From assembly GCA_022496805.1 (NCBI GenBank), contig CM040100.1, positions 27,123,009 through 27,187,008 of the forward strand: DNA of 64,000 nucleotides. Reading direction: 5' to 3'. Every line of letters begins with the position of its first letter. Position 1 is the first letter of the stretch. Below the pieces are notes generated by a model. That model made no database searches and was not told the DNA's origin. It saw only the letters and a program-made list of their open reading frames with translations. Positions 12,527 to 24,159 of the stretch are shown in pieces. This DNA comes from Pohlia nutans. Lineage: Eukaryota > Streptophyta > Bryopsida > Bryales > Mniaceae. The position numbers and the translations under genes are program-made.

Positions 12527-12765
12527 CACCAAGTCATGAGCTCAGTGGTTGGTTGTAAGGGGCTGTTTATCTCATGTAGGTGGTCCGGGTTCGATTCCCG
12601 CTGAACTCGTTTGAGCGGCTATGAGATATACATGACTTGGTGCTGCTAAGTGAGCTTTGGCAGGCAGGAAAGTTGTAACAACCAACCAGCCCCGTACCCT
12701 AAACTGTGACAAGTGCTTCACGCGCTAACAAAAAAACAATAAATAGTGGTTCTAACCACTACCAA
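12527..12765 (+). mobile_element. tRNA-derived SINE, copy A
   Basis: The 5' part looks like a degenerate tRNA: an A-box-like TGAGCTCAGTGG at 12537-12548 and a perfect B box GGTTCGATTCC at 12588-12598. These are the internal RNA polymerase III promoter parts. The body ends in an A-rich tract with AATAAATAGTGG. Two further copies occur at 45043-45274 (minus) and about 53223-53425 (plus), all sharing the TGGTTGG start and the CAACCAACYRGCC middle. No coding capacity is expected. No cloverleaf supports an actual tRNA gene. Confidence 0.8.
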
Positions 12766-12769
12766 TTTT

Positions 12770-13149
12770 TTGATAATTCAAAAATATTATGAAATCAAAC
12801 ATACACGACGAATAAGTCAAGAAAAACAAGTCACAAAATAACACAAGTACATGTAAAATGAAACAATGAATATATTAATGTGATACGTAGAATGCACTTG
12901 CGTATTTAAAACGAACCAAATACACCAGAATAGGTAAACTCAGTTCAAACAAATAACATCAAACTAGTACACGTAATATCTATAATACTGAATTCCACAA
13001 CACACAAAACTAGTATATCTACTTTCTAAGGCGAAATATAGAATCCTTTGCAATTGGGCCAAAGGATTATCTACGCAAGGAATAAAGAAATATACATCAT
13101 TATATAGATGTAGAAATACTCAAATATGTCGTCAATAGAGAAAAGATGT
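12770..13149. other. Downstream flank of the transposase gene
   Basis: AT-rich, no gene. It should contain the 3' untranslated region and, if the composite transposon model is right, one of its ends. No terminal inverted repeat matching the far side near 32.5 kb was visible. Confidence 0.3.
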
Positions 13150-15998
13150 TCAAGCAGCAGAATATGCAGCTAGACTATCGTTAATGACTTCGATTTGAGC
13201 CACCGGGATTTTCAACAAACATTCTGTTGTGTCCTTTTTGATTCTTGACTTCCACGCTGTCATCAGAGAATCCGTTTGCTCCCACACCGGAGGTTGAGTT
13301 TCATCAACCTTCCAACGCAATCCTCTGGAGGAGTCCCACCCGGTGTAGTTCTCTTGAACATTCTGGTCTCTGGATGTGGGCCGAAATACTGAATGAGCAC
13401 ACAATTCGGCTGATCCGGGTTTGTGTTTGGATCAGACAACGCTCTCGCAATCCATACAGGTCTCGAATCACCATCCGCAGGTCGTATAGCAACAAAATAG
13501 CCTTCATAGACATCACGGCTAACTCGGAAGGATTGCAATGGACGATCGCGTAACTCTCCAACGTATGCATCATCCTCCGCAAACTCCTCACGAAGCCCAC
13601 CATCTTCAGCAAATTGATCCTCAACCCTTGCAGCAACGCGAGTGGAAGGCCAAAACCCGTCTTTGAGTGCAATGGACGGTTCGATAGGCTCCTCCAATGC
13701 TGCCTTCACAGCACGCCAGTAGAAAACCAAATGCTCGTAACGTCTTCTATACTCTCCAGTTCTATCTTCAGCGGACATTGTCTCCCAGTACTTGATAAAT
13801 CCAGACAGACCCTTCACAATGTCCTCGACACCCCTCATTGCACGTGCGTGACGGGTACCGGTTCTCCACGAGGCCACAAACTACGACCTTCCGAATCCTC
13901 CCTCCACAATTTAATCCCAGTGCTATCCTTCGGCAGCCAGTCGACATCAGTGCACGAAATCTTGTACTTCATGACGGGGCAACCATTGGAGTCTAGGAAG
14001 AACTTGAATTGTTGCGCCTTGGTGTGACCGACAAGAGCCTCATCTCCATCCCTGATGAAGCCTTCTATGAAACCTTTGAAATCAGGCACCTCCTTTACAA
14101 GTGGGGAATAGTGGGAACGGATTCCACATCCATGAAAGACTTCATGAGCAAAGGAATAGTAGGGAAGTTATCTTTCTTCAACAGCATGCTCCACCTCCCA
14201 AACAGTGCGTCGATGTCGTCATGGGTGTGACCCACCAACATGAAATTAACATACACCTCACGAAAGATTTTTTTGGCAACAAGAAGGGACCAAAAGCAGA
14301 ACACATATCTGTTCTTATTGTCACCGGTGGCATTGTCCATCTGCACATTCATGATGGGAGGAAGTGGAGTTGCTGAAACAGCAGATTCCGGAGATGGCCG
14401 AAGAGATGACTTGCACATGTCACCTCCTTGAAGGATAGCATCAAAGATAGGAGCAGACTTTGACCCCACAAATAATTCCCTGGACGAGTATTTTGGAGGT
14501 AATTTGAGATCTCGCAAGAGCTTTGCGAAAGAACCCACCGTGTAGTTCGAATCGTGAGCGAAGTTATCAAGCCCGTAATGCGCGTAGCGGACATCCCCAT
14601 GACCATGTGCGATGATACCCGTGACAGATACAGGCAACTTCATGAGACCATCAAGCTCTTTACTCTTGTGGGAGAAGACTGGAGAAGCGGTTTTTGCATG
14701 ATCCATTTTGTCGTGCATGATGGTCAAGCATTCGTGCGGGAAAGAACTAGACCTGTACCGGTTCGCATAATATAACTCTCTATGTGCTCGGGCCGCAGAT
14801 AAATGTACCTCCAACTTCTTAGCCCACAGTAGAGCCTGCTGCGACCCTGCAGTGGCGCCACGCCTAAGAGAGTGCAATCTATCACATTTGGAGCAACGAG
14901 CGAAATTGTCCCCCGGCTTCTTTGCATCGTACTGAGGGAAGGACAACCTCCGAATCTTGCTCAAACTAGAAGGGGATACCTCTTTCAAACCGAATGTTGC
15001 ATTTGCAGCGTTGATCTCCGGGATGGCATCTTTCCATTTCCATGTGGCCGGAAGAATCATGGAGACAACCTTCTCTCCGGATTTAAGAGTGCGAGTTCGG
15101 TGTGGCATATGATCTGCGGACTTCTCTAGGATGCACCTCAAAGTGGCAGTGGCCTGGGAGGTATGCTTTCGAGGTTTTTGCAAGCTAGTGTTCCCATGCG
15201 GCTGGGCTTGAAGACCTTGAGCAGCGAACCCTTGGAAACGGTGGAAAGTGGCTTCGGAAACTCCCGCAATGTGCCTCCATGCCGGCATGCACATATCAAT
15301 ACCTTCAACCGTTGCGACCCGCCTACCTTGAGCATCACGATGAACCTGCCTATGGACATCCAACTTCATATGGAATCTGAATTGAAAGGACGTATCACGA
15401 TACATACGCTCTCGGAAAGCGCGGATCTTCTCCCTGGGATATGGCTGAACACAGTTTTTTGCACAGCACACTTTGCTGGAGACAGCATTGATGGACTCCT
15501 GAGTGAGAAGATCTTTGGCTTTAACACACGTCTCGCGTGGCGGGTTCCTCACAGTACTAGTATATTGTGTGCTACGTGATGACGAAGGCTGCGAAAGGCT
15601 GGCCATACGACAGTTGTACTTGTAGCGAAGGTCGTGATCGCGGAGGCTGGCACCATTACAGTAGACATGCTCAATTGGCCAAGCACGGACGGAGTATCTC
15701 CAATCATCTGGCACGTCAACAGTCGAGAGGCTCTTTGAAATTTGAACTGCAACGTGGGTGTTGCCCAGTGCAGCATTGCATCCAAACACAAGTTCAGAGC
15801 TAACACTTTGACAAATGCCTTCCGCCACAGGAATGCCACCGTCACTATATAGCGTGACCAGTTTAGTAATCCAGAGCCTTCGAGGGATACCCTCGCAGTT
15901 GGGAATGTCCAATGATACATCAGGTTGAGCTTCAACCTCGTCATCTGACGAGTAGTCTTCCGCAACTACTGGGACGTTCTCAGAATCCATGGAACCTC
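13150..15998 (-). pseudogene. DDE transposase (DUF7869-like), frameshifted
   Basis: The leftward gene starts at ATG 15990, eight bases after a TTGCAG acceptor. The main open stretch (to 14095) encodes about 630 residues. Numbered from the upstream in-frame Met at 16011, a Cys-rich part (CCAKNC near 180) comes first. The RNase H-fold core has HDKMDHAKT (Asp 434/437), NVQMDNATGDNKN (Asp 559) and GHTHDDIDALF (594-604). These three signatures typify proteins now grouped under DUF7869, which look like DDE transposases. The C-terminal part continues in other frames: 14089-13835, with DVDWLP and a GEPVPV ending; 13877 leftward; and ENYTGWDSSRG to the stop at 13150. Slips near 14104, 13860 and 13365 are needed to read it through, so this copy is probably inactive. 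The family is recognised from motifs; a database check was not possible. Confidence 0.75.
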
Positions 15999-17232
15999 CT
16001 GCAATGCGCACAGATAATCAGGTTTGTTCAGAAAAATACTAGAACTTTAATTCAACTCGGTTCATGTTGAAGTAATAAATAATCTCCAGGTTGTCTTTTA
16101 TAACCTCATGATGATCAATTATATATTTGAGTGCATGCGATCTAATTGGTTATTACGGTTTTAACTCGACTCGACTTGATTAGCTGGAGTGACCTCACAC
16201 TGACATTTGTTGTATCTCATTTGATAGGGAAATATATTGGACTGCATATGTCAATTAACTTGAGTCGAGTTGAAATTTTCCGTAGTAAAATACGTTCAAT
16301 TTTAAACCATAACCATCTAATTACACCAGCATATTTCCATTCAAAGCTGTTGACCAACCGACACGTCTACAAATTCAACTCGACCCGAGTTGAATCACTC
16401 AACTACATATAGAAATTTCCTGCTCTACGCAGTCAACTCGACACGAGTTGAATTTCCATATTCTTTTCTGTCCATAGGGACCTATTCCCGTATCCAAGGA
16501 AATGAATTTCAAGTTGACTCGAGTTGAATGTATTTTGGAATTTCCGAAGATACTTTTCTGTCATTATTAGTGGCAGATTGTCATAACCAGGGGATGTGCA
16601 ATTTAAGTCGACTCGAGTTGAATGTATGCTGGAATTGCAAACGATACTTTTCGGTCATTATAAGAGGCGACTTCACGTAACCAGGGGATATGCAATCCAA
16701 GTCGACTCGAGTTGAATGTTTTCTGCAGTAGCCGATTATCTGATAGCCGTATGAACTTTCATGTCGAGTCGAGTTGAAATAAGTGCAAGGTACGTGATCG
16801 ACTAACATCAGTTCAGCTCTCGTACAGTACAATTTCCATGTCGATGCTCTCTACACAGTAAATATATTCCTGGACACTAACCATTTCAACTCGGATCGAG
16901 TTGAATCATACTGTCAGATGTAAGTTCAAGTCTTTGTTTTCCTATCAGTTCAAGTCGACTCGAGTTGAATACGCATCAGCATCCTTAAGTCGACCCGAGT
17001 TCATATCCCCGAAATTTGCGGCGAGAATACCGGGTATACTGAAATGGCTAAACACACCTCACACCTCGTATGACAATACTCAAATTCGTAATTCAATGAA
17101 CATGTCTGGACGTCAAGACATGAATCTTTCAGAACCCTAAACTCAAAGTTCAATGAAGTGGAATTATTTCGACTACAAGACAAGAACATGCAACAAAGGT
17201 ACTAAAAGCAAATGTGTCTCTGAAACTCGTAC
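15999..17232 (-). other. Probable 5' intron of the transposase gene
   Basis: On the minus strand, the sequence just upstream of the ATG at 15990 reads GCGCATTGCAG then GAGGTTCC, a good acceptor. A candidate donor (GTACGAG after GATTCCG) lies near 17232. The interval is free of long coding frames and is packed with the palindromic motif annotated separately. The donor assignment is tentative; the acceptor is stronger. Confidence 0.5.
16140..17005. repeat. Palindrome cluster A (TCAACTCGA/TCGAGTTGA family)
   Basis: About a dozen copies of an imperfect 19-21 bp palindrome lie here, with forms such as TTCAACTCGACCCGAGTTGA, AAGTCGACTCGAGTTGAAT and CATGTCGAGTCGAGTTGAAA. Representative sites are near 16143, 16259, 16376, 16434, 16512, 16605, 16698, 16762, 16888, 16949 and 16991. 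The outer arms (TTCAA/TTGAA) and the TCGA core are the most constant parts. Spacing is irregular (about 45-120 bases), unlike a satellite. This resembles an operator array more than a random repeat. The same motif recurs at 24.1-25.5 kb and in later introns. Confidence 0.85.
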
Positions 17233-17760
17233 CGGAATCCGACGTAAAACCACCACGGACGCGCCGTTGAACAGCCAAGCTCACAAAGAGGCGAGCACTT
17301 GTGCTGTGGAGTAGAGAACACCTTCAACAACAACTATCCCATACCAATAACCTGTTACTGAAGTGAAGAAAAGCAAGGAATGGCAGCAGAGAGATGCTTG
17401 AGCAACGAAGTTTACAGGACGCAGGCGCAGAAGCATGAGAGCGATTGAAAAAAAGGGTCTTCCGGTCACGCAATGAAAGTTATAGGGGATTAGGCGGGAG
17501 AATCGCAGCGGGAAGGGAATACGAAAGTTCAAACGGTCGATTCTCAATGTACTGTTCAAGGCACTAGCCGCGGATTGGGGGGTCCCTGTACATTGCACGT
17601 GCCTATTTTTGGTCGCTTCTCTAAGATGCTCCGGCGACTTTATTTTGGTGTCATACATCTTCGAGGTAGGGTACAGTAATTGCCCTATTAGTGCAGAAAA
17701 AGTCCCCAAATGTGCCAAAAATGGAAGTGTTCATACCGAAAATGTTGCCCTACAACCCAC
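17233..17760 (-). promoter_or_regulatory. GC-richer leader/promoter region of the transposase gene
   Basis: This segment is clearly richer in G+C than its surroundings. It holds an open stretch (17718-17281, minus strand) with no recognisable protein motif. Its position upstream of the inferred donor suggests a noncoding first exon and core promoter for the leftward transposase. That is inference from position only. Confidence 0.3.
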
Positions 17761-17819
17761 GTCTCATTAAGTAACAATTCTTTTAATTACGATACGCTAT
17801 CCTATGTTCAGGTTAACAT

Positions 17820-19900
17820 ATTTCCCAGATATTAGAGTTAGCTGAAAGATTGTTCAATGAAGAAAGTTATTGCACACTTGTCTTGAATTCCTCTTGAATT
17901 CATATTGAAATATAAATATACGAAAAACTAGATTGATTTCATTTGTTTAAATGAAGCACTATATCGATGTATTCTCTAACTAAAACAATAATGATTATAG
18001 AGGACTACGTAACTCTGTCCATTAAAGTATTTAATATAATATTTCAAGCACTTTACTATAGTAGAACTTGAATGTTCATTTGTACTTTACTATATTAGAA
18101 CTTGAATGTTCAACTATTTCATTCTTATTTTGAAGAATAATTATATACATTACAATTAAACCCATTGGAAGTTAGGAGTATTCTTCTCTTCTTGTAGAGA
18201 AGACATGCAAACCTAATTAACTTATTTTTTATTGATTAGAACCTTCTAAACTATTATAATCTGCCTTTTTGAAGTTCAGAGGCTTGTTTCTATTAATTCC
18301 AACTTTCTATATCCATGAGTATTTAAGTCATTTTCTATTAATTCCAACTTTCTATATCCATGAGTATTTAAGTCATTTTCTATTGATTCCAACTTTCTAT
18401 AAATTATAAATGAACCCATTGCAAGTTAGGAGTATTTTTTATTCTTGTTAAATAATAGATGTGTTTTATTAATTCCTAAATGATTACTATGAATTTCTTG
18501 TTATCTTATTATTTTATCATTTAATAATTAAAAGCTTTTAGATATTATAATCCCACTCCATTGAATTCTAGGGAATTGTGGAATATTTTCATGACTGCAT
18601 GCATGCAATTTGAATTTATATTTACTTAAATCCAACGATCTATTCATTGTAAGTAAATTCATTGCAAGTTACGAGTGTTGCTCTATTCTTGTTAAAAACG
18701 ACATGCGTACGTAAATATGTTACCTTTTATTGATTAGAACCTTCTAAATATCATAATTCAAACTGTTTGAAGTTTAGAGCATTGTTTAATAGTTCCATGA
18801 CTGCATGCAAGAGTGTTTAAGTGATGTTTTATTAATCCCAACGTTCTATAGATATAGTATAATCAGACCCATTATTTTTAAATTTTGAGTATTGTTATAT
18901 TCTTGTTTTCATTAGAAGACATTTGTACGTAAATATTTTATCTTTTATCAGATAAAACCTTCTACATATACAAATTCCACCCGATTGAATTTGAGAGAAT
19001 TGTTTAGGGTTTCATGACTGCATGCATGCGTACAGAAGCTACGTTATTTTAATTACAACGATCTATACATAATAATTAAACTCTTTGCAAGTTACGATTG
19101 TTGTTCTTTTCTTGTTGAAAATGACATGTGTACATAAATATGTTTACTTTTATTGATTAGAACGTTCTAAATATTATAATTCAATCTGTTTGAAGTTTAG
19201 GGTACTTTTTAATAGTTTCATGACTGCATGCATGAGTATTTAAGTCAGGTATCATTACTTCCAACATTCTATATAATTATTAGAATAAGAACCTTTGATT
19301 GCGACATTTGAACATCAAGGTTATATGTTATAATAAGGTTTTAAAAGATAATTTTAGCAATGTTTAGGAAAATTACCTCATGTTAGTAGCGAGACTTCGA
19401 GATTGTTATTTAATTAATTGAAGTATTTAACTTTGAATATTGTAATTAGGTCGTAAGCTATTTACATGTCCAGACACATTCTATTTATGACGTTAATGAC
19501 AAATGAAATATAATTGCTTGAATTGGGGGTGATTCAAATTTATGAAATCATTTTCACAATATATTTGGAGGTAATTCACTTGGAATTAAATAACAAATGT
19601 TAGTGACGTCACTACATTATATTAAAGGGCATTACTGACATTAATGACGTTAAAAAATTTAATTATCAAAATTTATTCTTGTCAATATTCTTATCAAATT
19701 GCTAGTGAGCTGCTTGAACACAAAATGACGTTACAATGGTTTTTGAGATTCAGGATTGATCAAGGGAAGGGTAGATCACACTTGCCAACCAATTTGTGGA
19801 GGTTATCTCTAATTGCATGCATGAGTATGTAAGTCATGTTTGATTAATGCCAACGATTTATATAATTATAGAGTATTGTTCTCATATTGTTTAGGGTAGA
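17820..19900 (+). repeat. Degenerate tandem array, period about 210-250 bp
   Basis: Units recur with a common order: GTTA(G/C)GAGT, then TTCTTGTT, then GAAGACATG, then TTTTATTGATTAGAACCTTCTA, then GAAGTTTAG, then CATGACTGCATGCATGAGTATTTAAGT, then CCAACNTTCTAT. Clear unit starts lie near 18172, 18424, 18668, 18885 and 19090, with a last partial unit near 19810-19900. The copies have diverged strongly, with AT-rich insertions. No coding potential is present. It is probably an old satellite or the internal repeat of an element. Confidence 0.7.
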
Positions 19901-20535
19901 AGACATGCGTACATAATCATTTTATGTTAGTTAAACATAACTACTGCATACTTGTGTTGCATACTTTTTTGGGAAAATCATGTTCTGGTCTCTAAGTACG
20001 AGGTGATAATAGAACTTGACATAAACCAATTATGCAATGAAAAGAACACAATATCTTATTTTAAATATTGATAACGTACAAATGATACTCAATTAGTTCA
20101 ATTAAAAACCAAGGAAAATGTGAATGGATGAAACACTGTATTGGATGGTGTCAATAGAGACATTGTATGTCATAAAACAATTTTGAACATTTTCATAGCG
20201 CCCCAAAGTATAGGGCTCCAAAATGTGCTGCAATAAGATAGAATGGGCTTGGTTAATAACCCCTATAGTAAATGATAGAGGGGGTATCGGCAAAACCAAA
20301 ATGCGTTATATAATGTTACTTTTAAAACTTTGATGACATTTTTGGTCCAATTGAGGAAAAAAAAGCATGATGTTTAGTAATTACCTGTACTGTCGAACTT
20401 TTTATTACACTTTCAAGTCTTCAATTAATGGTTTTAGAACCATTTTCTTTTTAATATTCATCAGCATTACAATTTTAATTTTTAGACTTTGAAATTGGAT
20501 ATGATTGGTTCAAACTAGACATTCCATTCTAATAT
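19901..20535. other. AT-rich spacer, nothing recognised
   Basis: No gene, tandem repeat or clean inverted repeat was seen between the tandem array and the first TTAA-flanked element. Confidence 0.3.
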
Positions 20536-20539
20536 TTAA

Positions 20540-21110
20540 CCCCTAAACGTCACAACGTCCAGAAACATGACGACTAGCAGATTTCAACCTTCCCTACGTT
20601 CTCATAAATGCTAGAATGAAAGTCATCTACATTTTGGACATACTTCACCAAGTTGTTGTCTGATCTAATGGTTTAGGATTTAGTCATAATTCAATACATC
20701 TTTTCCTAAAATTACAAATGTAAAAGTATGAAAGTCGTTCACCAAGCCAAAACTACACTGAGTTTAGTTCAAAAGTTAGTTGCCTTGCAAATATGAGGTC
20801 ATAGATTTAGGAAACACAGAAATTTCAATAATTTCTCATTGAAGCATCGATTTTAACAAAATTTTCTCAAATAATATTGAAATTTTGTTTAGAATCGAAT
20901 TTAGAATGAATTTTTAATTTTAACTTTCAAAATTTATTATTAAATATTGATGATAGTATTAGTGAATGAAACCGTACGGATGAAACCTTAAATCTAAAAT
21001 CTACAACTTTCATTTCTATATCAATTCTAAATTATTCTTCTAAATAGTAGTTTATGATGATTTTTGTCAAATTGTCAATTCCAGGAACACGTAGGTGGTA
21101 CGTTTAGGGG
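20540..21110. mobile_element. piggyBac-type MITE, copy 1 of family A
   Basis: The element starts CCCCTAAACGTCACAACGTC directly after TTAA (20536-20539) and ends GTACGTTTAGGGG before TCAA (21111-21114, one change from TTAA). It is about 571 bp and noncoding. The short terminal inverted repeat CCCCTAAACGT together with TTAA flanks matches the piggyBac pattern (TTAA duplication, termini beginning CCC). The interior is closely related to copy 2, only 125 bp to the right. Confidence 0.7.
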
Positions 21111-21239
21111 TCAAAAAGTAAAACTTTCAAATGAGAGTACATCATCACTTTTTTGAAACATCAAGTTTTCAAACGCTATGCCCATTTTGAGGTCTGCATT
21201 TAAGAAAAATCATATTAGAACTTTAGAAGTGGAAATTAA

Positions 21240-21819
21240 CCCCTAAATGTGAGAGCGTCCAGAAAGTGGACGACTAACAGATTCAAACCCTTCTCACGTT
21301 CTCATCAATGTTAGGATGAAAGTCATCCATTTTTTTGGAGATTCTTCACCAAGTTGTTGTCCTATCTAACGGTTGGATTTAGTCATACTTAATTACATAT
21401 TTTTCTAAAATTACAAATGTACAAGTATGTCAAGTCGTTGACCAAGCCAAAATTACATTGACTGTAGTTCAAAAGTAGCCTTGCAAAAATGAGGTCATAG
21501 ATTTAAGAAACACAAAAATTTCAAAGAATCACCACGTTTAAGAGTATCTCAATTCAAACTCATTCCAACAAATTTTACTCAAAAAATATTAAAATTTTGT
21601 TTGTAATCGAATTTAGAAGGAATTTTTAATTTTAACTTTCAAATTTCATAATTAAATATTGGTGATAGTATTAGTGAATCGAACCGTACGGATGGAATCT
21701 AAAATTCAAAATCTAGAACTTTCATTTGTATATCAATTCCAAAATATTCATCTAAATAGTAGTTTATAATGCTTTTCCTCAAATTGTCAATTCTTGGAAC
21801 ACCCTGGTACGTTTAGGGG
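21240..21819. mobile_element. piggyBac-type MITE, copy 2 of family A
   Basis: Starts CCCCTAAATGTGAGAGCGTC after TTAA (21236-21239) and ends GGTACGTTTAGGGG before TTAA (21820-21823). It is about 580 bp. The interior aligns with copy 1 through shared blocks such as TTCACCAAGTTGTTGTC, CTAAAATTACAAATGTA and ACCGTACGGATG. No open frame of note. Both target duplications are intact, which suggests a later insertion than copy 1. Confidence 0.75.
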
Positions 21820-22276
21820 TTAATGAATTGTTGCAAACAACACTATAACATGTTGTGTTCCCATCAAAGTCAAATAAAAATCACAACTCAAAAAAAGTCA
21901 ATTGTTGATCATACACAGTCACTGCTGTGTGCCCTGCGTCCATAATTTGGTTAATCAGTCACTAAAGGGTTAATCCCAAAATTGAGCAACAACCCTAACT
22001 CTAAACCAAAATGCATTGCTCGAAACAGGTATTGGTGATTCTACCTGAGTTCTTGAATTTCAACCAAATTGGAAAACCAACACAAGTGGTTTATGTCAAT
22101 TTCTTTCTTAGTTCAGAAAGTGAGACTTTAGAGATGATTTTCTAAAACAAGTAATATAAAATAATGGAAACCTCACCATCTCGTTCTGCAGGTTATTCCA
22201 ATTTCATTCCATTTTATTTTTATTCTGTTAATTATAAATTTTAAATTGAATTTCAAGGAAAAACCTTGCGGTTTAA

Positions 22277-22640
22277 TCCCTAAACGTACCAGGGTGCCTC
22301 TGGAATTGACAATTTGAGAAAAGTCTTCATAAAGTACTATTTAGAATAATATTTTGGAATTGGTAGACAAATGAAAGTTATAGATTTTGAATTTTATATT
22401 CCACCAATACTTTATTATGAAATTTGAAAGTTAAAATTAAAAATTCTTTCTAAATTCGATTACAAACAAAATTTTAATGTTTTTTGAGTAAATTTTGTTG
22501 GAATGAGATTGAAATGAGATACTCTTAAACGTGGTGATTCTGTGAAATTTTTGTGTTTCTTAAGTCTATGACCTCATTTTTGCAAGGTCACTTTTGAACT
22601 ACAGTCAATGCAATTTTGGCTTGGTCAACGACTTGAGGAA
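22277..22640. mobile_element. piggyBac-type MITE, family A, inverted and truncated
   Basis: TTAA at 22273-22276 is followed by TCCCTAAACGTACCAGGG, which is the complement of the right end of copy 2. The following 360 bases are the inverted interior of copy 2, up to the block GGCTTGGTCAACGACTTGA. The far end is missing, and the sequence changes abruptly to the 30-bp tandem repeat. Paired with copy 2 this makes a large inverted repeat. Confidence 0.65.
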
Positions 22641-22654
22641 ATTTTGGTTTCTTT

Positions 22655-22830
22655 ACCCTGCGGGCAGCCAGAGGAAATTTTCAATCGCGGGCAGCTTAAG
22701 GAAATTTTCAATCATGGGCAGCCTGATGAAATTTTCAATCGCGGGCAGCTTAAGGAAATTTTCAATCATGGGCAGCCTGATGAAATTTTCAATCGCGGGC
22801 AGCCTTAGGAGAATTTCAATCGCGGGCAGT
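22655..22830 (+). repeat. 30-bp tandem repeat with 60-bp higher order
   Basis: About six copies of a 30-bp unit, GGAAATTTTCAATCGCGGGC plus AGCTTAA or AGCCTGA, are present. They alternate between a TCGCGGGCAG and a TCATGGGCAG variant, giving a 60-bp super-period. It lies immediately before a GC-rich segment that looks like a promoter. A frame is open through it only because 30 is a multiple of three. Confidence 0.85.
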
Positions 22831-22834
22831 TGTC

Positions 22835-23173
22835 GGGCGGATGTACCCCAACGCCATTAGGGTTTGGTTTCAGTTGTGCTTGCTCTCCCGCCTGCTCTTG
22901 TATGCTCTCCGGTCCTCCTGTTTGCTCTCCCCCGCTGCTCTTGTTCCTCCGCTGCCTACTCCGCCTGCTCCGCTTTTGTTGTAATCCGCTCCATCGCTGC
23001 TCATGGTTGATATACAAGTGCTGCTGTTGTTGTTCTTCCTTAGGGTTTCGGGTGTAGTTGCTTAGGGTTTGTTCTGTACGACGTCGAGGGTGCGTGACTT
23101 AAAGCTGGAAGGTGCGCGAAATTGAAGGTGGAGGGAGCGCGAAGGTCGCAGTCTACGGGCCACGTATCGTCAG
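22835..23173 (+). promoter_or_regulatory. GC-rich promoter and first noncoding exon of the rightward gene set
   Basis: Composition shifts abruptly to GC-rich, with CTCC/CTGCTC runs. The segment ends at a good donor, CGTATCGTCAG then GTAACC at 23173/23174. A second module at 23747-23797 repeats the same exon-like sequence (GTGGAGGGAG, GCCACGTAT, then donor GTAAG), preceded by an acceptor TTTTTTCGCAG at 23718. This supports a spliced 5' leader feeding into the ATG at 25478. Transcription itself cannot be seen in the sequence. Confidence 0.45.
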
Positions 23174-23718
23174 GTAACCCTAAACCTTCAATTTCGCCTT
23201 CAATTTCGCTTAGTGCAATAGGAAGCAGTAAGTCTAGTTTAGGGTACCCTTGTGCACAGACTTCCATGGTGAAATTCAGTGGCCAATGTATGGGGAGATC
23301 CGGCAGGTAGTGTAAAATCAGCCAAATGGTATTGCTTATGGTTTTGTGGGGATTTGAAGTTTCAATGGTGTGAAGATGCTTAGGGGTTAGGTTATAAGCT
23401 GCTTACAGTTTTGACAGAGTTAGAAGCTTGCGTGAATTGGGGGAGGGTTAGGTCATATGCTGTTTTGGCTACGCTCTTCAGGTTGTAGACACAATTTAAA
23501 GTTGAGAGTTATACCATGTACAGGAAGCTAATTTCTTGTATTTAACTAACCTAATTATATGTTACGTGTGTCTTCAATATAACAATATATCATGATGCAT
23601 GTGGTTGCACATATACTGTGTCATTTAAGTCTCGTTGTATTCCACCAACGTTTTTGCTTTTGCTTAACCGGCCATAATCTGCATCACTGAATTTAGCAAC
23701 AATGGCATTTTTTCGCAG

Positions 23719-23797
23719 GGACTGGAGTGATATAAGTAATAGCCCGTGAATGTGGAGGGAGTGCGAAGCTCGTTGTGTGGGAGCCACGTATTGTGAG
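23719..23797 (+). other. Second noncoding leader exon, duplicate of the first
   Basis: Bounded by acceptor TTCGCAG and donor GTGAG then GTAAGC. Its 3' fifty bases resemble 23124-23173, so exon and splice site appear duplicated as a block. It could be an alternative first or second exon. The intron that follows (23798-25475) carries palindrome cluster B. Confidence 0.45.
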
Positions 23798-24159
23798 GTA
23801 AGCTCCAAACCTGAATTTATGTTGTTCTGTAAGGAATTAAAATACCCAACCCTAAACGGTACCCTAAACTGGAATTGTGAACATACATTTTGAGCTCATG
23901 TTGCGCAACGGTTTTAAACACATTGCACAAACTTGTTATTCTTTTCAGAGCAAATTTAGGGTTTACAAAGGGATGGGGTTGTCTTGAATGTAGAATTTGT
24001 ATTGCACGCATTGTAGAAATTTGCGTCCTACATGTATAATGTGTGGTATTAGAATTGCATAATGTGCAAAGAAGTGTCATTGATGCAAATCATAAAATCT
24101 ATCAAAACTGTAGTTATAGTTTAGAACAGTAACACATTGATGTAAATTTCACTTGAAAC

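Noticed and set aside
12527..12620. True tRNA gene
   Set aside because: A and B boxes are present but no cloverleaf or acceptor stem closes, and the sequence continues as a SINE with other copies in the window.
17820..19900. CRISPR-like array
   Set aside because: Units are 210-250 bp, strongly diverged and AT-rich, without short identical repeats and unique spacers.
22594..22860. Protein gene with repeated FSIAGSLR units
   Set aside because: It is a 30-bp tandem repeat read in an open frame. There is no domain, and the same array is open in a second frame.
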